The position numbers and the translations under genes are program-made. The notes under the pieces were generated by a model. That model ran no database searches and was not told the origin of the DNA. It was given only the letters and a program-made list of their open reading frames with translations. 64,000 bases of DNA from Methanocorpusculum sp. (GTDB taxonomy: Archaea > Halobacteriota > Methanomicrobia > Methanomicrobiales > Methanocorpusculaceae): positions 1 to 64,000 of the forward strand of contig NZ_JAUSPQ010000007.1 of assembly GCF_030655665.1 (NCBI RefSeq), given 5' to 3'. Below, piece after piece: positions 14,173 through 24,531 of this stretch; within the stretch, counting starts at the first letter, position 1, and each line of letters begins with the position of its first letter.

Positions 14173-14339
14173 CATTATTATATTAGTGCGGATTCCTTAT
14201 TAATGTGGGTGAACCATAAATAGTATACCCGATGAAAATGGTCAGAATAGACAGGGAATCCGCCCTCATCCAAACACAGATGAAGGCAAAAAAGGAAGTA
14301 TTTCATAAAGATGAAAAGGAGAAAATAACATCCCACTTC

Positions 14340-14948
14340 TCACTCGGTCATCTGAACATAATTCTTCAGAATCCTGATCCCGGCGTCCCCGCTTTTTTCC
14401 GGATGGAACTGAACACCCATAACATTGCCCGCACAAACGGCTGATGCGTATGATACGACATAATCGGTCGTCGCAATCGTAAAGTCGGGAGTTGTATCAG
14501 CATAATACGAGTGAACAAAATAGACATACGTCCCATCAGGTATTCCTTCAAACAGCGGATGACCTGAGGAAGAGATAGTGTTCCACCCCATCTGAGGGAT
14601 CTTCATGCCGGGTTGTTTTGGAAACAGACGGACCGTTCCGGGCACAAAACCAAGCCCTTTGTGGAAACCGTGCTCTTCACTTTCCTCCAAAAGCATCTGC
14701 ATGCCGAGACATATTCCCAGAAGAGGTTTCTTTGCCGCCTCTTCTTTCACAAGATCGATCAGGGGCGTGAGTTTGTTCATTCCTTCGGCAAAGGCCCCCA
14801 CGCCAGGAAGGAGAAGCCCATCTGCCGATTGGATGATCTCAGGATCGTTCGTGATTTTCGGGCGGGCACCTGCGGCTTCGAGACCGCGGACCACACTTCG
14901 GAGATTTCCTAATCCATAATCCAGAACTGCGATTTCAGAAGTGCCCAT
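14340..14948 (-). CDS. hisH: Imidazole glycerol phosphate synthase subunit HisH
   Basis: A 202-residue class I glutamine amidotransferase. The nucleophile cysteine lies in LLGICLGMQML, the oxyanion strand PGVGAFAEGM is present, and the histidine and glutamate of the triad are in GVQFHPEKSG. It releases ammonia from glutamine for HisF to form imidazole glycerol phosphate and AICAR in histidine synthesis. It is the last gene of a five-gene operon and overlaps the PAPS-reductase-like gene by 14 bases; no other his gene is nearby. Confidence 0.94.
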   Translation of the reverse strand: MGTSEIAVLDYGLGNLRSVVRGLEAAGARPKITNDPEIIQSADGLLLPGVGAFAEGMNKLTPLIDLVKEEAAKKPLLGICLGMQMLLEESEEHGFHKGLGFVPGTVRLFPKQPGMKIPQMGWNTISSSGHPLFEGIPDGTYVYFVHSYYADTTPDFTIATTDYVVSYASAVCAGNVMGVQFHPEKSGDAGIRILKNYVQMTE

Positions 14949-16353
14949 CTATGTCACCATCTTCTTCATTTGTTTCACGGATCCTCCATAAACCTTTCGA
15001 CGCCCATTCCTGTGATTTTCCGTTTGCATCCCCCCATGCTTTCAATTTCCGTTCCCAGTCAGCCCACATCTCCGGATAGCGTGCCTCAATATCCTTCATG
15101 CAGGCTATGTCGGACGACGGGCACATGAAACAACCGATTCGATCCAGACCAAGTTCGTAGAGTGGATTGTAGGGTGCTTTTTCCCGGAAAAGATACAGCC
15201 AGTCGTGCATAGCAGTCCAATGCTGGATCGGGGCAGCAGAAAGCTGGCAGGGAACATTCCTGTTTCTCCAGACCCTTGGACTCTGCATACGTTTTGCGGA
15301 TTCAAACTTCCGTTGACCAATAAATGAAATAGCCTCGCCCCACTCATTTTCGATCAACGTCTTGACCGGAGTAAGTTTGCATGCGTTGCAGCACCACCTA
15401 TAATCCACCGCAGGTGGGCCCAGCTTCTCGAATGCGTCCCAGAATCCCGAATCCCCCGACTCCTGAATAAGCGGAAGTCCAAATAGTTCAGAGACCTGAT
15501 GGACATTTTCGATCGTTTCCGGGAACTCAAGTCCGGTATCCGCAAAGATCAACGGAAGTCTGAGCCCTGCCTTGAGAGTGATGAGAAGCATTACCAGACT
15601 GTCTTTTCCGCCCGAGTAAGAAACGGTCGCCTGGAGACCGGGATTTTTGGCGATGACATCATTTATGAACTCGATCGATTTTCTTTCATAGAGATCGAGG
15701 ATGTTTTTATTTGCGGCAATTGCATCCTCCCAAGTCGAAGGAGCAACGTCCACCACTGGTTTCTGGGTCCGGCGGGTCCGAACAAGCTGACCGCGGGTCG
15801 CACCAACAGTTTCCTGATAGGACATCTTTGCTCTGCCAACTGCCACGCATTCACCTGACTCGGCAATGACGAAAACACTATCTCCTACGGCGATATCGGG
15901 AGATATAAAGGTAACGCCGGGTATCAGAACACTGCTTCCGTCCTTGATATACCCAGCTGCGTCATCAGTGACTCTGATAAAACGCTTGGTTGGCACGACC
16001 AGTGATGCCGCCGCTTCCCTTGGGAGGACTTCCCATCGTGACTCAGCCGGAATATATCTGATTGCACAGATTACCGCTCCACCGATGATGATCTCTTCCA
16101 TCCGGTCCTCGTCAGGGACTTTATTCAGAATTGCTAGAAATCCATCAGGGATCAGCGGAACCCCGAACTGCTCTTCGAACAGGCGGTTCACGAGATTCCG
16201 GTCACGATCAAAAGCAGGGCGTACATCGCCCGGCGGAGTGACCGAGACAGGGCGGGTATTTTCTCCGCATGTGCAGAGTCTTCCCATGACCGGAGTGTGA
16301 CATTTGTCACACCAGTAAAACGGCACGGGGGCAAGGAATGGGGAGTTTTTCAT
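14935..16353 (-). CDS. Zinc ribbon-PUA-PAPS reductase-like protein
   Basis: A 472-residue three-part protein. Residues 13-32 hold a zinc-ribbon-like C-x2-C ... C-x-C. Residues about 125-192 look like a PUA RNA-binding domain (VTDDAAGYIKDG to VGRAKMSYQE). The rest is a phosphoadenosine-phosphosulfate-reductase family domain with the PP-loop SYSGGKDSLVM (about 245-255) and cysteines in WCCNACKL and GCFMCPSS that could bind a cluster. PUA plus PP-loop points to RNA modification or sulfur transfer rather than plain sulfate reduction. The ATG at 16353 is preferred to a GTG nine bases upstream because of a GAGTGA site. Substrate unknown. Confidence 0.8.
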   Translation of the reverse strand: MKNSPFLAPVPFYWCDKCHTPVMGRLCTCGENTRPVSVTPPGDVRPAFDRDRNLVNRLFEEQFGVPLIPDGFLAILNKVPDEDRMEEIIIGGAVICAIRYIPAESRWEVLPREAAASLVVPTKRFIRVTDDAAGYIKDGSSVLIPGVTFISPDIAVGDSVFVIAESGECVAVGRAKMSYQETVGATRGQLVRTRRTQKPVVDVAPSTWEDAIAANKNILDLYERKSIEFINDVIAKNPGLQATVSYSGGKDSLVMLLITLKAGLRLPLIFADTGLEFPETIENVHQVSELFGLPLIQESGDSGFWDAFEKLGPPAVDYRWCCNACKLTPVKTLIENEWGEAISFIGQRKFESAKRMQSPRVWRNRNVPCQLSAAPIQHWTAMHDWLYLFREKAPYNPLYELGLDRIGCFMCPSSDIACMKDIEARYPEMWADWERKLKAWGDANGKSQEWASKGLWRIRETNEEDGDIDGHF

Positions 16354-16358
16354 AATAT

Positions 16359-16973
16359 TCACTCTATTAAAAGGAGCATGACGGTCGTCATCGGAGAATC
16401 CAGAACGGATCCGCCGTCAACCTTCGTGCAGGAGAGGATCTCTAGATCCCAGCCGACGGATGCGCAGGTGGCATACACATCGATCCCTGCAGCTTCCATA
16501 CTTGGGCGCATCTTTCTTCTGTTCAGGCAGTCAGTGAGCTCTGCACCGTCATCTTTTGCAGTACAGTGCGTGCATAATCCGCACTGATGACCCGTATAGG
16601 CAAATGCCTTGTAAAAACCTGCGGAGAATGCCATCTTCTCAAGATCAAACATGACCCCCTGGACATAGGAGGTCATCTCACGGGAAACTAACCTCTCCGG
16701 CGTGGTTTCGCCGACATCGCCTAAAAATTTTATGAGGATGGCAATTTTGTATTCTTTGAGGACTTTCCGGGTCTCTGCAGGAGTTGGTGTATACGGAGGG
16801 CAGGAAAACCGGCGGCCAAATCCATTGCAGCCGTAGAAACACTTTTGTCGAACCCATTCGGCGGTGACGATATCTTTTGCAGGGATCATGGTCGCATCCC
16901 CGCCTTTTTCGACGATGAATCTGACAAGCTCTGATAGGTTATCCTGCTTTTCCTGTTTCTTCTCCTGCTTCAT
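16359..16973 (-). CDS. DUF2284 metal-binding protein
   Basis: A 204-residue protein of the DUF2284 family, predicted to bind metal or a cluster through cysteines. Visible motifs are CFYGCNGFGRRFSCPPYTP (about 46-64) and HQCGLCTHCTAKDDG in the second half. The function is not established. It overlaps the FAD synthase gene by four bases (ATGA type) and ends three to six bases from the start of the PAPS-reductase-like gene, so the two Cys-rich proteins are probably made together and may act in one redox or sulfur step. Confidence 0.82.
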   Translation of the reverse strand: MKQEKKQEKQDNLSELVRFIVEKGGDATMIPAKDIVTAEWVRQKCFYGCNGFGRRFSCPPYTPTPAETRKVLKEYKIAILIKFLGDVGETTPERLVSREMTSYVQGVMFDLEKMAFSAGFYKAFAYTGHQCGLCTHCTAKDDGAELTDCLNRRKMRPSMEAAGIDVYATCASVGWDLEILSCTKVDGGSVLDSPMTTVMLLLIE

Positions 16974-17392
16974 TGCGTCCGTCTCCTAACAGCTTCCTCG
17001 ATGATCTTTGTCGAGGAGGTGAACGGCATCCCGGTGTACTCAGAAATGCGGACGACATCCGCACAGATACCGCGTTCGTTCATATCAGTTTTGAGCTTAT
17101 CCTCAGACCATTTCTGATTGAATCCTATAGTGATAACTGCTGGATCAATCTCCCGAATCGGTTTATACATATCAGTATGGTCCCCCAAAACTGCGTGATC
17201 CACGCATCGGAGACTCTGGATCATTTTGAGCCGCTGATCTTCAGAAACGATCGGCAGGGGTTTGTGAACGACATTCTTTTCCCGCGCAACGATGACCCAT
17301 AACTCGTCACCAAGTTTTTTCGATTCTTCAAGATAGTATATATGTCCGGGATGGAGGATATCAAAGGTCCCGGTGGCAACTATTTTTTTCAT
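16970..17392 (-). CDS. ribL: FAD synthase (RibL-type cytidylyltransferase family)
   Basis: A 140-residue nucleotidyltransferase with GTFDILHPGHIYYLEE (the HxGH motif is in HPGH), and the second signature ISEYTGMPFTSSTKII near the end. It matches archaeal RibL, which adenylates FMN to FAD, rather than the bacterial bifunctional enzyme. The ATG at 17392 overlaps the stop of the JAMM gene by four bases; the open frame runs further but that extension is non-homologous. Other members of this transferase superfamily use CTP, so the exact substrate is a family-level inference. Confidence 0.83.
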   Translation of the reverse strand: MKKIVATGTFDILHPGHIYYLEESKKLGDELWVIVAREKNVVHKPLPIVSEDQRLKMIQSLRCVDHAVLGDHTDMYKPIREIDPAVITIGFNQKWSEDKLKTDMNERGICADVVRISEYTGMPFTSSTKIIEEAVRRRTQ

Positions 17393-17760
17393 GGTATAAC
17401 TTCCAGAGTTTTCTGCTTCCCGTCCCTGCCGTAACATCTCCATGAATTTTCATCGAAGGGCGCCCCGACGATGATATGACACTGACCGCTCTGTGCAAAT
17501 GTGGTCAGATCCGCGTCGGAAGGAGATAAACAGCCATTCGGATGACTGTGTGCGGTCCCTGCGATATGCATGCCCAGAGGGATCATGTCCATGAAAATGT
17601 TTGCACTATCCTGTGAGACAGTAGTCCCGGGGATTGGATAGGTCACGTCGATGACGCCCTTTTCCATGCCCAGCATGACAATATATTCATCAGGAAAACT
17701 GGATTTACCCATCTCCAGAAGGAGTTCAAGTACTTCCTGATCTATGGCACGGGCTAACAT
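17389..17760 (-). CDS. JAB1/MPN (JAMM) metalloprotease
   Basis: A 123-residue minimal JAMM domain. The zinc site is seen as the glutamate in PDEYIVMLG, then HSHPNGCLSPSDADL (H-x-H-P then S-x2-D). In archaea this family includes desampylases that remove ubiquitin-like SAMP proteins, and proteins in sulfur-carrier metabolism. It is the first gene of an operon with FAD synthase, DUF2284 and a PAPS-reductase-like protein, which favours a role with a sulfur-carrier or SAMP-like protein, but this is inference. The promoter lies in the short divergent gap to the gene at 17793. Confidence 0.85.
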   Translation of the reverse strand: MLARAIDQEVLELLLEMGKSSFPDEYIVMLGMEKGVIDVTYPIPGTTVSQDSANIFMDMIPLGMHIAGTAHSHPNGCLSPSDADLTTFAQSGQCHIIVGAPFDENSWRCYGRDGKQKTLEVIP

Positions 17761-17792
17761 TCAGTTACTTATATTGGAGAGTAAGAGAGATA

Positions 17793-18518
17793 ATGTTTCA
17801 CATTATGGTTTTGTCGATCGTGTGGAATGGACAACATATTCTTATTGAGATTATCTACTCTGATAGGAGACGGTCCTGGGCAATCGAAGTCAAAACCACA
17901 GGCGAGGTTCTCGTTCGGGTCCCTTGTGCCGTCTCAGAAAAAAAAGTGATGGAGATCGCACAAAGCAAGGCTGAGTGGATCGCAAAACAGCAGGTGAAAT
18001 TCCAGACAAGAGAGAAGGAACTGCGCAGATATGCAGACGGGGATATGATTTCGTTTTTCGGGGAGCAGCTGATCATTGCACGTACCGCAGGCCCCTCCCG
18101 GGCGGAGATCTCCGGAGGATATCTCAACATATCCATACCCGATTCTTTTTCACCGGATGATGCCGAAATGATTGCCCGTGATGTGGTGATGCTTTTGTAC
18201 CGGCGGCTTGGGACCACAGTTCTGGACGCATACGTGGAAAAGTATGCAGGTCTTGCCGGCGTGATAAAACCAAAACTGCGCATGAGACTTCAGAAGAAAA
18301 AATGGGGATGCTGTACACCAAAAAACGGGATAATCATCAATGCAAGGGTTTTACTTGCACCCAGAATCGTTGCCGAGTATCTGGTCGTGCACGAGATAGT
18401 ACATCTCAGATATCCTCACCATCAAAAAGCATACTGGAGTGAGGTTGAACGGCTGATGCCGGAGTACCGGAAAGTCGAGATACTGTTGAAGGATGATGGA
18501 TGGAAGTGGGAATTTTAG
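17793..18518 (+). CDS. YgjP-like (DUF45) metallopeptidase
   Basis: A 241-residue protein with the gluzincin motif VVHEIVHL (HExxH) followed by PHHQKAYWSEVERLMP, the YgjP/WLM pattern, in which the third zinc ligand is a histidine a few residues later. A conserved RMRLQKKKWGCC segment precedes it. The N-terminal half is a beta-rich domain of unknown role. In other species this family is linked to restriction-modification systems or DNA-protein crosslink repair; neither neighbour is seen here. It is transcribed divergently from the JAMM gene across 32 bases. Confidence 0.85.
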   Translation: MFHIMVLSIVWNGQHILIEIIYSDRRRSWAIEVKTTGEVLVRVPCAVSEKKVMEIAQSKAEWIAKQQVKFQTREKELRRYADGDMISFFGEQLIIARTAGPSRAEISGGYLNISIPDSFSPDDAEMIARDVVMLLYRRLGTTVLDAYVEKYAGLAGVIKPKLRMRLQKKKWGCCTPKNGIIINARVLLAPRIVAEYLVVHEIVHLRYPHHQKAYWSEVERLMPEYRKVEILLKDDGWKWEF

Positions 18519-18556
18519 TTCCAGGAATTTTGCCCCGCATAAATTATGCAGGACTA

Positions 18557-18571
18557 AAAAATAAAAAAAAT
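18557..18571 (-). terminator. T-rich terminator between convergent genes
   Basis: An A-rich run on the plus strand (T-rich on the minus) lies between the convergent metallopeptidase and lipoprotein genes and would end the lipoprotein transcript. Confidence 0.35.
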
Positions 18572-18576
18572 AATAT

Positions 18577-18912
18577 TTATGCTTTCTTTACAAATACTGT
18601 AAGTCCGGTGGAAACTTCCACGAGGGATTTCCCATCAGCAGAGACAGTATAGGTGCCTGCGTTGAATAATGCGGAGGTTCCAGTGATCTTATAGGTCTTC
18701 TCTTCGACCTTCTCCCATGCCAGAGGGACGGTGGAGATGACACCAAACAGATAGAGGGTCAGAGTTCCGGTTCCATCATCATGGAACACAACGGGGATCT
18801 CGGTACCTGAGACGAGCCAGTCGCCAACGATCGGTTCACTGCCAATACATCCTGCAGCTCCCACAGAGACAAGCAGGACTGCAAGCACAGCTGCAATCAG
18901 AATTTTCTTCAT
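18577..18912 (-). CDS. Small secreted lipoprotein
   Basis: A 111-residue protein with a signal peptide of about 21 residues ending in a lipobox (GAAGC, Cys22), so it is probably lipid-anchored outside the membrane. The mature part (IVGDWLVSG... GTGTLTLYLFGV ... YTVSADGKSLVEVS) has the repeating beta-strand look of a small lipocalin-like or calycin sheet, common in methanogen surface proteins. No function can be assigned. Confidence 0.7.
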   Translation of the reverse strand: MKKILIAAVLAVLLVSVGAAGCIGSEPIVGDWLVSGTEIPVVFHDDGTGTLTLYLFGVISTVPLAWEKVEEKTYKITGTSALFNAGTYTVSADGKSLVEVSTGLTVFVKKA

Positions 18913-18959
18913 AAGAATAGAAATGAGAGAGTGAAGTATTTCACTCTTTCTTTTTCCGA

Positions 18960-20777
18960 TTACGCGGTTTTTATCTTCGCAACGTCTGCGAGATCAAGGT
19001 CGACAATGGATATCTCCTGCATATCACCCTTCTTGATTTTGCCGGTGACGGTCATTGGGAAGGTATCAACGAACTTGTAGTAACGCGGGATCTTGTGGCG
19101 GGCGATCTTGCCCTCAGCAAATGCCCGGATCTCCTCTTCCGTGATCGTCGTTCCAGGCTCTGCTTTTACCCATGCACAGAGTTCCTCGCCGTACTTTGCA
19201 TCCGGGACCCCGATGACATAGATATCGGAGATCTTCGGGTGAAGGTGGAAGAACTCCTCAATCTCTCTTGGATAGAGATTTTCTCCGCCGCGGATAACCA
19301 TCTCTTTCAGACGGCCCGCCATCCGAACGTAGCCTTCCTCATCCATTGTTCCAAGATCACCGGAGTGGAGCCAGCCGTCTTTGTCAATGACCTGCTTGGT
19401 TGCATTCGGATTGTTGTAGTAACATTTCATCTTCATGTAACCGCGGGCACATATCTCACCTTTTTCACCGAGTGAGACGATCCTTCCAGTCTTCGGGTCC
19501 GTGATCTTGATCTCGGTATGCGGGAATGCTCTGCCAACGGTCGCGACACGGTTCTCAAGGGTGTCAGAGGTGGTGGACATAGTGATTCCCGGAGCAGTTT
19601 CGGTAAGGCCGTAGACGATGACGATATCTTTCATGTTCATCCTGGTCGCGACTTCCCGCATCTTCTCGATCGGACATGGGGAACCTGCCATGATTCCGGT
19701 ACGGAGACTTGACAGATCATATCGATTGAAATTCGGGTGTTCCAGTTCTGCGATGAACATGGTCGGGACCCCGTGAAGGGCCGTACACTTCTCCGCTTCA
19801 ATCGCTTGGAGAACGGACTCGGCATCGAAGAACGGTGCAGGAATGACCATCGTGGATCCATGCGTCATGCAGGCCATGTTCGAGAGGACCATACCGAAAC
19901 AGTGGTAGAACGGAACCGGGATACAGAGTTTATCATTCTCGGTAAAACCCATACCGTCACCGATAAACAGTCCATTGTTCAAGACGGAGTGATGAGATAA
20001 TACGACCCCCTTCGGGAATCCGGTCGTTCCGGAGGTATACTGAATGTTCAGTGCATCATCGAACGAGACAGACTCCTCACGGTTTTCCAACTCGAAGTCG
20101 GAAACATACTCGCCCATTTCAAGAAGTTCGCTCCAGCGATACATACCGTTGTAGATGATCTCTCCCATGAATACGACGTTGCGTAAATACGGGAACTTCT
20201 CGGACCGGATCTTGCCGGGTTTTGCTTCGAATGCCTCGGGACATGCCTCGTAGAACATTCCGACATAATCAGATGTCTTGAACTTGCCCTGTAAGATCAG
20301 GGTGTCCACCTCGGATTGTTTGAGAGCGTACTCCAGTTCGAACGTCCGGTAGGCAGGGTTGATGTTGACCATCACGGCCCCGATTTTTGCGGTCGCAAAC
20401 TGTACGAGTGCCCATTCTGCATAATTCATTGCCCAGATAGCAACACGTGTCCCGTGTTCCACGCCAAGCATCATAAGACCTTTTGCCACGGCATCTGTCT
20501 CAGCAAGGAACTCCGCCCAGGTGTAGCGAAGGACCTTAGACCCGACAGTGGTTAGGGTTCGTCCGGTCTCGCGGTACGAGTTCGGCTCGTCGGAAACGAG
20601 CCCTTCGTGGCAGTAATTTGCCGCGTCAGACATACACCGTTTACTGTAGGGATTCGGCTGAAAGGAGACTAGAGCATCGTTGCGGGGATATTTAGCCGCA
20701 ATGCTGTTCAATACGTATCCTACGGTACTTCCCATAAGTGGTTTTTGGGAAGTCCCACACGCGTAGCTTTCAGACAT
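18960..20777 (-). CDS. AMP-forming acyl-CoA synthetase
   Basis: A 605-residue ANL-superfamily enzyme. The phosphate-binding loop is YTSGTTGFPKGVV, the adenine motif VYGLTETAPG, the hinge motif GRLKEMVIRGGENLYPREIE, and the C-terminal catalytic lysine is in MTVTGKIKKGDM. It activates a carboxylic acid with ATP and CoA through an acyl-adenylate. Overall features fit a medium-chain or general fatty acyl-CoA ligase; the acid is unknown. It is monocistronic, lying between the lipoprotein and valS. Confidence 0.85.
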   Translation of the reverse strand: MSESYACGTSQKPLMGSTVGYVLNSIAAKYPRNDALVSFQPNPYSKRCMSDAANYCHEGLVSDEPNSYRETGRTLTTVGSKVLRYTWAEFLAETDAVAKGLMMLGVEHGTRVAIWAMNYAEWALVQFATAKIGAVMVNINPAYRTFELEYALKQSEVDTLILQGKFKTSDYVGMFYEACPEAFEAKPGKIRSEKFPYLRNVVFMGEIIYNGMYRWSELLEMGEYVSDFELENREESVSFDDALNIQYTSGTTGFPKGVVLSHHSVLNNGLFIGDGMGFTENDKLCIPVPFYHCFGMVLSNMACMTHGSTMVIPAPFFDAESVLQAIEAEKCTALHGVPTMFIAELEHPNFNRYDLSSLRTGIMAGSPCPIEKMREVATRMNMKDIVIVYGLTETAPGITMSTTSDTLENRVATVGRAFPHTEIKITDPKTGRIVSLGEKGEICARGYMKMKCYYNNPNATKQVIDKDGWLHSGDLGTMDEEGYVRMAGRLKEMVIRGGENLYPREIEEFFHLHPKISDIYVIGVPDAKYGEELCAWVKAEPGTTITEEEIRAFAEGKIARHKIPRYYKFVDTFPMTVTGKIKKGDMQEISIVDLDLADVAKIKTA

Positions 20778-20830
20778 GTGCTTACTACGTTAGAGTGGAG
20801 AATATAAAAAGCGTGTTACACCTGATTAAA

Positions 20831-23428
20831 TCAGGTGCGTTTTACGGTGATCATCACATCATCAAGCATGATGACGTCGACCGATTCACCGGAAACCGAG
20901 TAGATGTAGGATGTGGTCCAGGCATTTTCCGGAACAGGAATTTCCTCGCCGTCAATAACAACTGTTGCCGGCGGAGTGATCTTGTCGGAATCCGAAAGGA
21001 GATTGACAACCGCCATAAATGCGCCTGCTTTATTCCGGAGGGTTTTACCTACCACTCCTTTATTGAAGACAACTTCGCCAACAGTCTTTTCAAGTGCAGG
21101 CTCCTCTGCTTTCCAGACGACCATCGCATTTATGGTCCGACCAAGATCGCCGGAGTCATCGATATCATGGGAAGGAGTATATATCGTGACATTTCCAAGA
21201 GGGGCATTGAGAGCAAGACCTGAATCATGCTTGTACTTTCGGAGAAGGCTGACGATCTTTACAATGAGTTCCCCATCACGCAGAGCATCCTCATCTTCGT
21301 AGGAAAACGTGGTCCACGGCTGGTCGATGATCCGCTTTCCACCGGATAAGTGGTGATAGCATTCCTGAGCAAAGAACGGAATATAGGGTGAGAGCATCGT
21401 ACAGAGTGAGTCCAGGGTCGTTTTCAGCGTATAGATCGCACCGGCACGTAAGGGATCTTCACTGTAAAGTCTGCCTTTCACAAACTCAAGATATTCATCA
21501 GCCATCACATCCCAGGCAAATTCACGGATCGCCTTCAGACCCTTATCAAAGAGATAAGCATCCATGGACTCAGTAACTTCAGCAACCGTCTTTGAAAGGT
21601 TCGCAAGCATCCACCGGTCGATAAGCGTGGACGGAGCATCCGTCTCCGGGACTGAGGATTCTTTCTGAATCTGCATCAGGGAGAATCTGACAATGTTCCA
21701 CATCTTCGTCTGGAATCTAGATGCAGCAAGCACATCGTTCCAGTTGAAGAGAATATCCTGACCTGTTGATGAACCTGCGGCTGCCCACTGTCTGAGTGCA
21801 TCCAGACCATATGGACCCATAACATCTTCCGGACCGATCACGTTGCCGCGTGACTTGGACATCTTGAAACCATCCTCCCCCAAAACCATGCCGTTGATGA
21901 GGATACCATCCCACGGCTTCTCTCCAAGAATGGCCATGCTTCTGAGAATCGTGTAAAACGCCCATGTACGGATAATATCATGACCCTGCGGGCGGATCTG
22001 AGCCGGGAAATACGGTGGCATGCCACTTCCGTCCCATCCGGTAACGTGAAGATCCGTGATGGAGGAGTCCATCCAGGTGTCGAGAACATCCTTCTCGCCG
22101 GTGAACTCGGTTCCTCCGCATTTCGGACATGCATGTTTTGGTTTTTCCATGGTCGGATCTACCGGGAGATCTGCCTCGTCAGGGAGGATAAGCTCACCGC
22201 ATTTGTCACAGAACCAGACCGGGATCGGAGTTGCAAACAATCTCTGTCTGGAGATACACCAGTCCCACTCCATTTGATCAGCCCAGTTTTCCAGGCGCTG
22301 GAGCATGTGTTCAGGATACCATTTGATCTCTCTGGCGGCCTTGACGATCTCGCCGCTGTTCACCTTAACAAACCACTGTCTTTCGGAAAGAATCTCGATC
22401 GGAGTCTTGCATCTCCAGCACCCTCCGACTCTCTGCTCAATCTTTTTCTGGTCTTTGAGGATGCCGAGCTCTTTCATATCTGCAAGAATCGCCGCACGAC
22501 ATTCCTTAGAAGGCATGCCCTCATATTTCCCGCAGATCGCGGTCATCGTACCTTTGGTCGTAAGAGCCTTGCGCAGCGGAAGGTGGTGTTTTTTCCACCA
22601 GAACACATCGGTCTTATCACCAAAAGTACAAATCATCACAGCACCGGAACCAAACGCCATATCTACAGCATCATCCGCAATGATGACGACATCGTGACCA
22701 AAGATCGGGACCGTGAGCGTTTTTCCTACGATAGATTTGTACCGCTCATCATCCGGGTGAACTGCGACCCCAACACAGGCTGCGAGGAGTTCGGGACGGG
22801 TCGTGGCGATCTCGATTCCGTCGAAATCGAAGAAGTTGAGAAGCGTCTCCCCATCGTAATATGAAACTTCGGCAAAGGCGATCGCCGTTTCACAGCGGGT
22901 ACAGAAGTTGACCGGATGCTCGTCCTGATAGATGTAGCCTGCTTTGAGCATACGCAAAAACGACAGCTGGGTCTTTGCGTAGTAATACGGCTCCATGGTG
23001 ATGTATTCGTTACTCCAATCGATGGAGAAACCCATAGTCCGGAGACTCTGCCGCATCAGGGCGATGTTTTCGACGGTGAGTTCCCTGCACATTTTGCGGA
23101 ATTCTTCACGCGAGACATCGTTCTTTGTGATATGGTGGGTCTCTTCGACTTTTACCTCGGTTGGGAGTCCGTGACAATCCCAGCCCTGGGGAAACATGAC
23201 ATTGAAACCCGTCATGCGTTTGTAACGGGCAATGATATCCATGTACACCCAGTTAAGAGCATGCCCGATATGGAGTTTTCCAGTCGGATACGGCGGGGGA
23301 GTATCTATTACGTATTGAGGTTTTTTCGAGTCTTTATCGAAGTAAAAGTCGCTGTCGTCCCACTGGTCAAGCCAGCGTTTTTCGACAGAGGCAAAGTCGT
23401 AGGTCTTTGGAAGTTCCTCGGTCAACAT
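20831..23428 (-). CDS. valS: Valine-tRNA ligase
   Basis: An 865-residue class I synthetase with the HIGH signature [13 protein letters not shown] (residues 53-56) and the KMSKS signature FKMSKSRGN near 521. A zinc site is visible as CDKCGELI ... CPKCGGTEF, and an editing CP1 domain lies between about 180 and 350 with ATTRPELL. The [10 protein letters not shown] motif is present. It charges tRNA-Val and edits mischarged threonine. The size is that of the archaeal form. Its own tRNA-Val(TAC) gene lies about 4 kb downstream on the other strand. Confidence 0.96.
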   Translation of the reverse strand: MLTEELPKTYDFASVEKRWLDQWDDSDFYFDKDSKKPQYVIDTPPPYPTGKLHIGHALNWVYMDIIARYKRMTGFNVMFPQGWDCHGLPTEVKVEETHHITKNDVSREEFRKMCRELTVENIALMRQSLRTMGFSIDWSNEYITMEPYYYAKTQLSFLRMLKAGYIYQDEHPVNFCTRCETAIAFAEVSYYDGETLLNFFDFDGIEIATTRPELLAACVGVAVHPDDERYKSIVGKTLTVPIFGHDVVIIADDAVDMAFGSGAVMICTFGDKTDVFWWKKHHLPLRKALTTKGTMTAICGKYEGMPSKECRAAILADMKELGILKDQKKIEQRVGGCWRCKTPIEILSERQWFVKVNSGEIVKAAREIKWYPEHMLQRLENWADQMEWDWCISRQRLFATPIPVWFCDKCGELILPDEADLPVDPTMEKPKHACPKCGGTEFTGEKDVLDTWMDSSITDLHVTGWDGSGMPPYFPAQIRPQGHDIIRTWAFYTILRSMAILGEKPWDGILINGMVLGEDGFKMSKSRGNVIGPEDVMGPYGLDALRQWAAAGSSTGQDILFNWNDVLAASRFQTKMWNIVRFSLMQIQKESSVPETDAPSTLIDRWMLANLSKTVAEVTESMDAYLFDKGLKAIREFAWDVMADEYLEFVKGRLYSEDPLRAGAIYTLKTTLDSLCTMLSPYIPFFAQECYHHLSGGKRIIDQPWTTFSYEDEDALRDGELIVKIVSLLRKYKHDSGLALNAPLGNVTIYTPSHDIDDSGDLGRTINAMVVWKAEEPALEKTVGEVVFNKGVVGKTLRNKAGAFMAVVNLLSDSDKITPPATVVIDGEEIPVPENAWTTSYIYSVSGESVDVIMLDDVMITVKRT

Positions 23429-23481
23429 GTGGAATACGTTTTGTTTTTCTTCCCATATAATCCTCCCACACCCGAGAGGAA

Positions 23482-24531
23482 TTATTCTTCTACTGCGTTG
23501 AGTTTGCGGGAGACCGCCGGACGATCGAGTCGGTTATGCTGGATGAACTCAGCAAGACCGGCGAGTTTCTGATACTCAGCGACGAGTCTGTTGTAAGAGT
23601 CGAACTTCTTCTTTAGACGCTCGACATTTTTGTTGTGGATACACCGAAGCGTTTCATACTCTTCAGTTTTGCCTTCAGCACGCAAGACCGGCAGTTCATC
23701 CCGTGATCTGGTGAGCTCCTTCTTGAGCAGGAGAAGTTTCTCATGGAGGCGAACGATCTCCAGCGTAAGTGTTCCATTCTCGGATATTTTTTCATTGAGT
23801 GAGGTGAGTGTCGCGAGGATTTTTGCGACCTCTCGGATGCAGTCATATCGTTTTGTTCCGTGACCGATCGGGAAGACCTTAGGTCTGGAGATCGTGTCGG
23901 CATACTCCCCTGCGGGATGGCCAATATAAGATATCGCCGTGGTTTCGACGACCGCCTGACCGCATCCGGCAAAATCATACCCCGCAGGAGCGGGCAGTCC
24001 TGCGGTCAAATGATTTTCCTTGCCAAACTGAAGAATGGATACCGCATACCCCTCGTGGGAGAGGAGACCCGCAAGAAGCAGAGATTTGTCGCTGCATATC
24101 CCGGTGCCGTCAACGATCGTTTCGACCGGGAAACGGGGGGCTATTTCTATTGAGGAGAGTTTGTCTGTGTCATACGGGAGCGACTGGACGTAGGCGGTCA
24201 AAAGTTCCAGATACTCATCACCGTTCAGGTTTCGCTCATTTCTGATCCTGCGAAACTGTGATAAAAGCGTCTGATAAACACGCGTCTGGAATGGATCGAG
24301 AGCGAAGGCTTTGTAGTAGCCGTCAAGCCAGGCATCCTGGATCCCGGCAGGAACACGGGCGGATTTGCCCGAGAGCTTCGCGCCTTCATACAGAGATAGC
24401 GGGACTTCGATGGTGAACGAGTAGTTCAGATGACGATACGGAAACGCGATTTTTGCGGAAATCATTTCAGACTTTTTTGTCGGAACGATCGAGGGGTAGG
24501 TCACATATTTTTCCAGACCGCGTTTTGCCAT
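23482..24531 (-). CDS. Transglutaminase-like domain protein
   Basis: A 349-residue protein whose central region has [16 protein letters not shown], a cysteine-containing signature of transglutaminase-like thiol enzymes, followed by GKENHLTAG with a candidate catalytic histidine. The last 100 residues form a charged, likely coiled-coil segment. No signal peptide is seen (it begins with [10 protein letters not shown]), so it appears cytoplasmic. It may be a peptidase or crosslinking enzyme; methanogens encode several of unknown role. It lies upstream of valS on the same strand. Confidence 0.68.
   Translation of the reverse strand: MAKRGLEKYVTYPSIVPTKKSEMISAKIAFPYRHLNYSFTIEVPLSLYEGAKLSGKSARVPAGIQDAWLDGYYKAFALDPFQTRVYQTLLSQFRRIRNERNLNGDEYLELLTAYVQSLPYDTDKLSSIEIAPRFPVETIVDGTGICSDKSLLLAGLLSHEGYAVSILQFGKENHLTAGLPAPAGYDFAGCGQAVVETTAISYIGHPAGEYADTISRPKVFPIGHGTKRYDCIREVAKILATLTSLNEKISENGTLTLEIVRLHEKLLLLKKELTRSRDELPVLRAEGKTEEYETLRCIHNKNVERLKKKFDSYNRLVAEYQKLAGLAEFIQHNRLDRPAVSRKLNAVEE

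Noticed and set aside
14232-14444. 70-codon ORF upstream of the hisH end
   Set aside because: It runs into the 3' end of hisH on the other strand and its second half is that gene's shadow; no family content.
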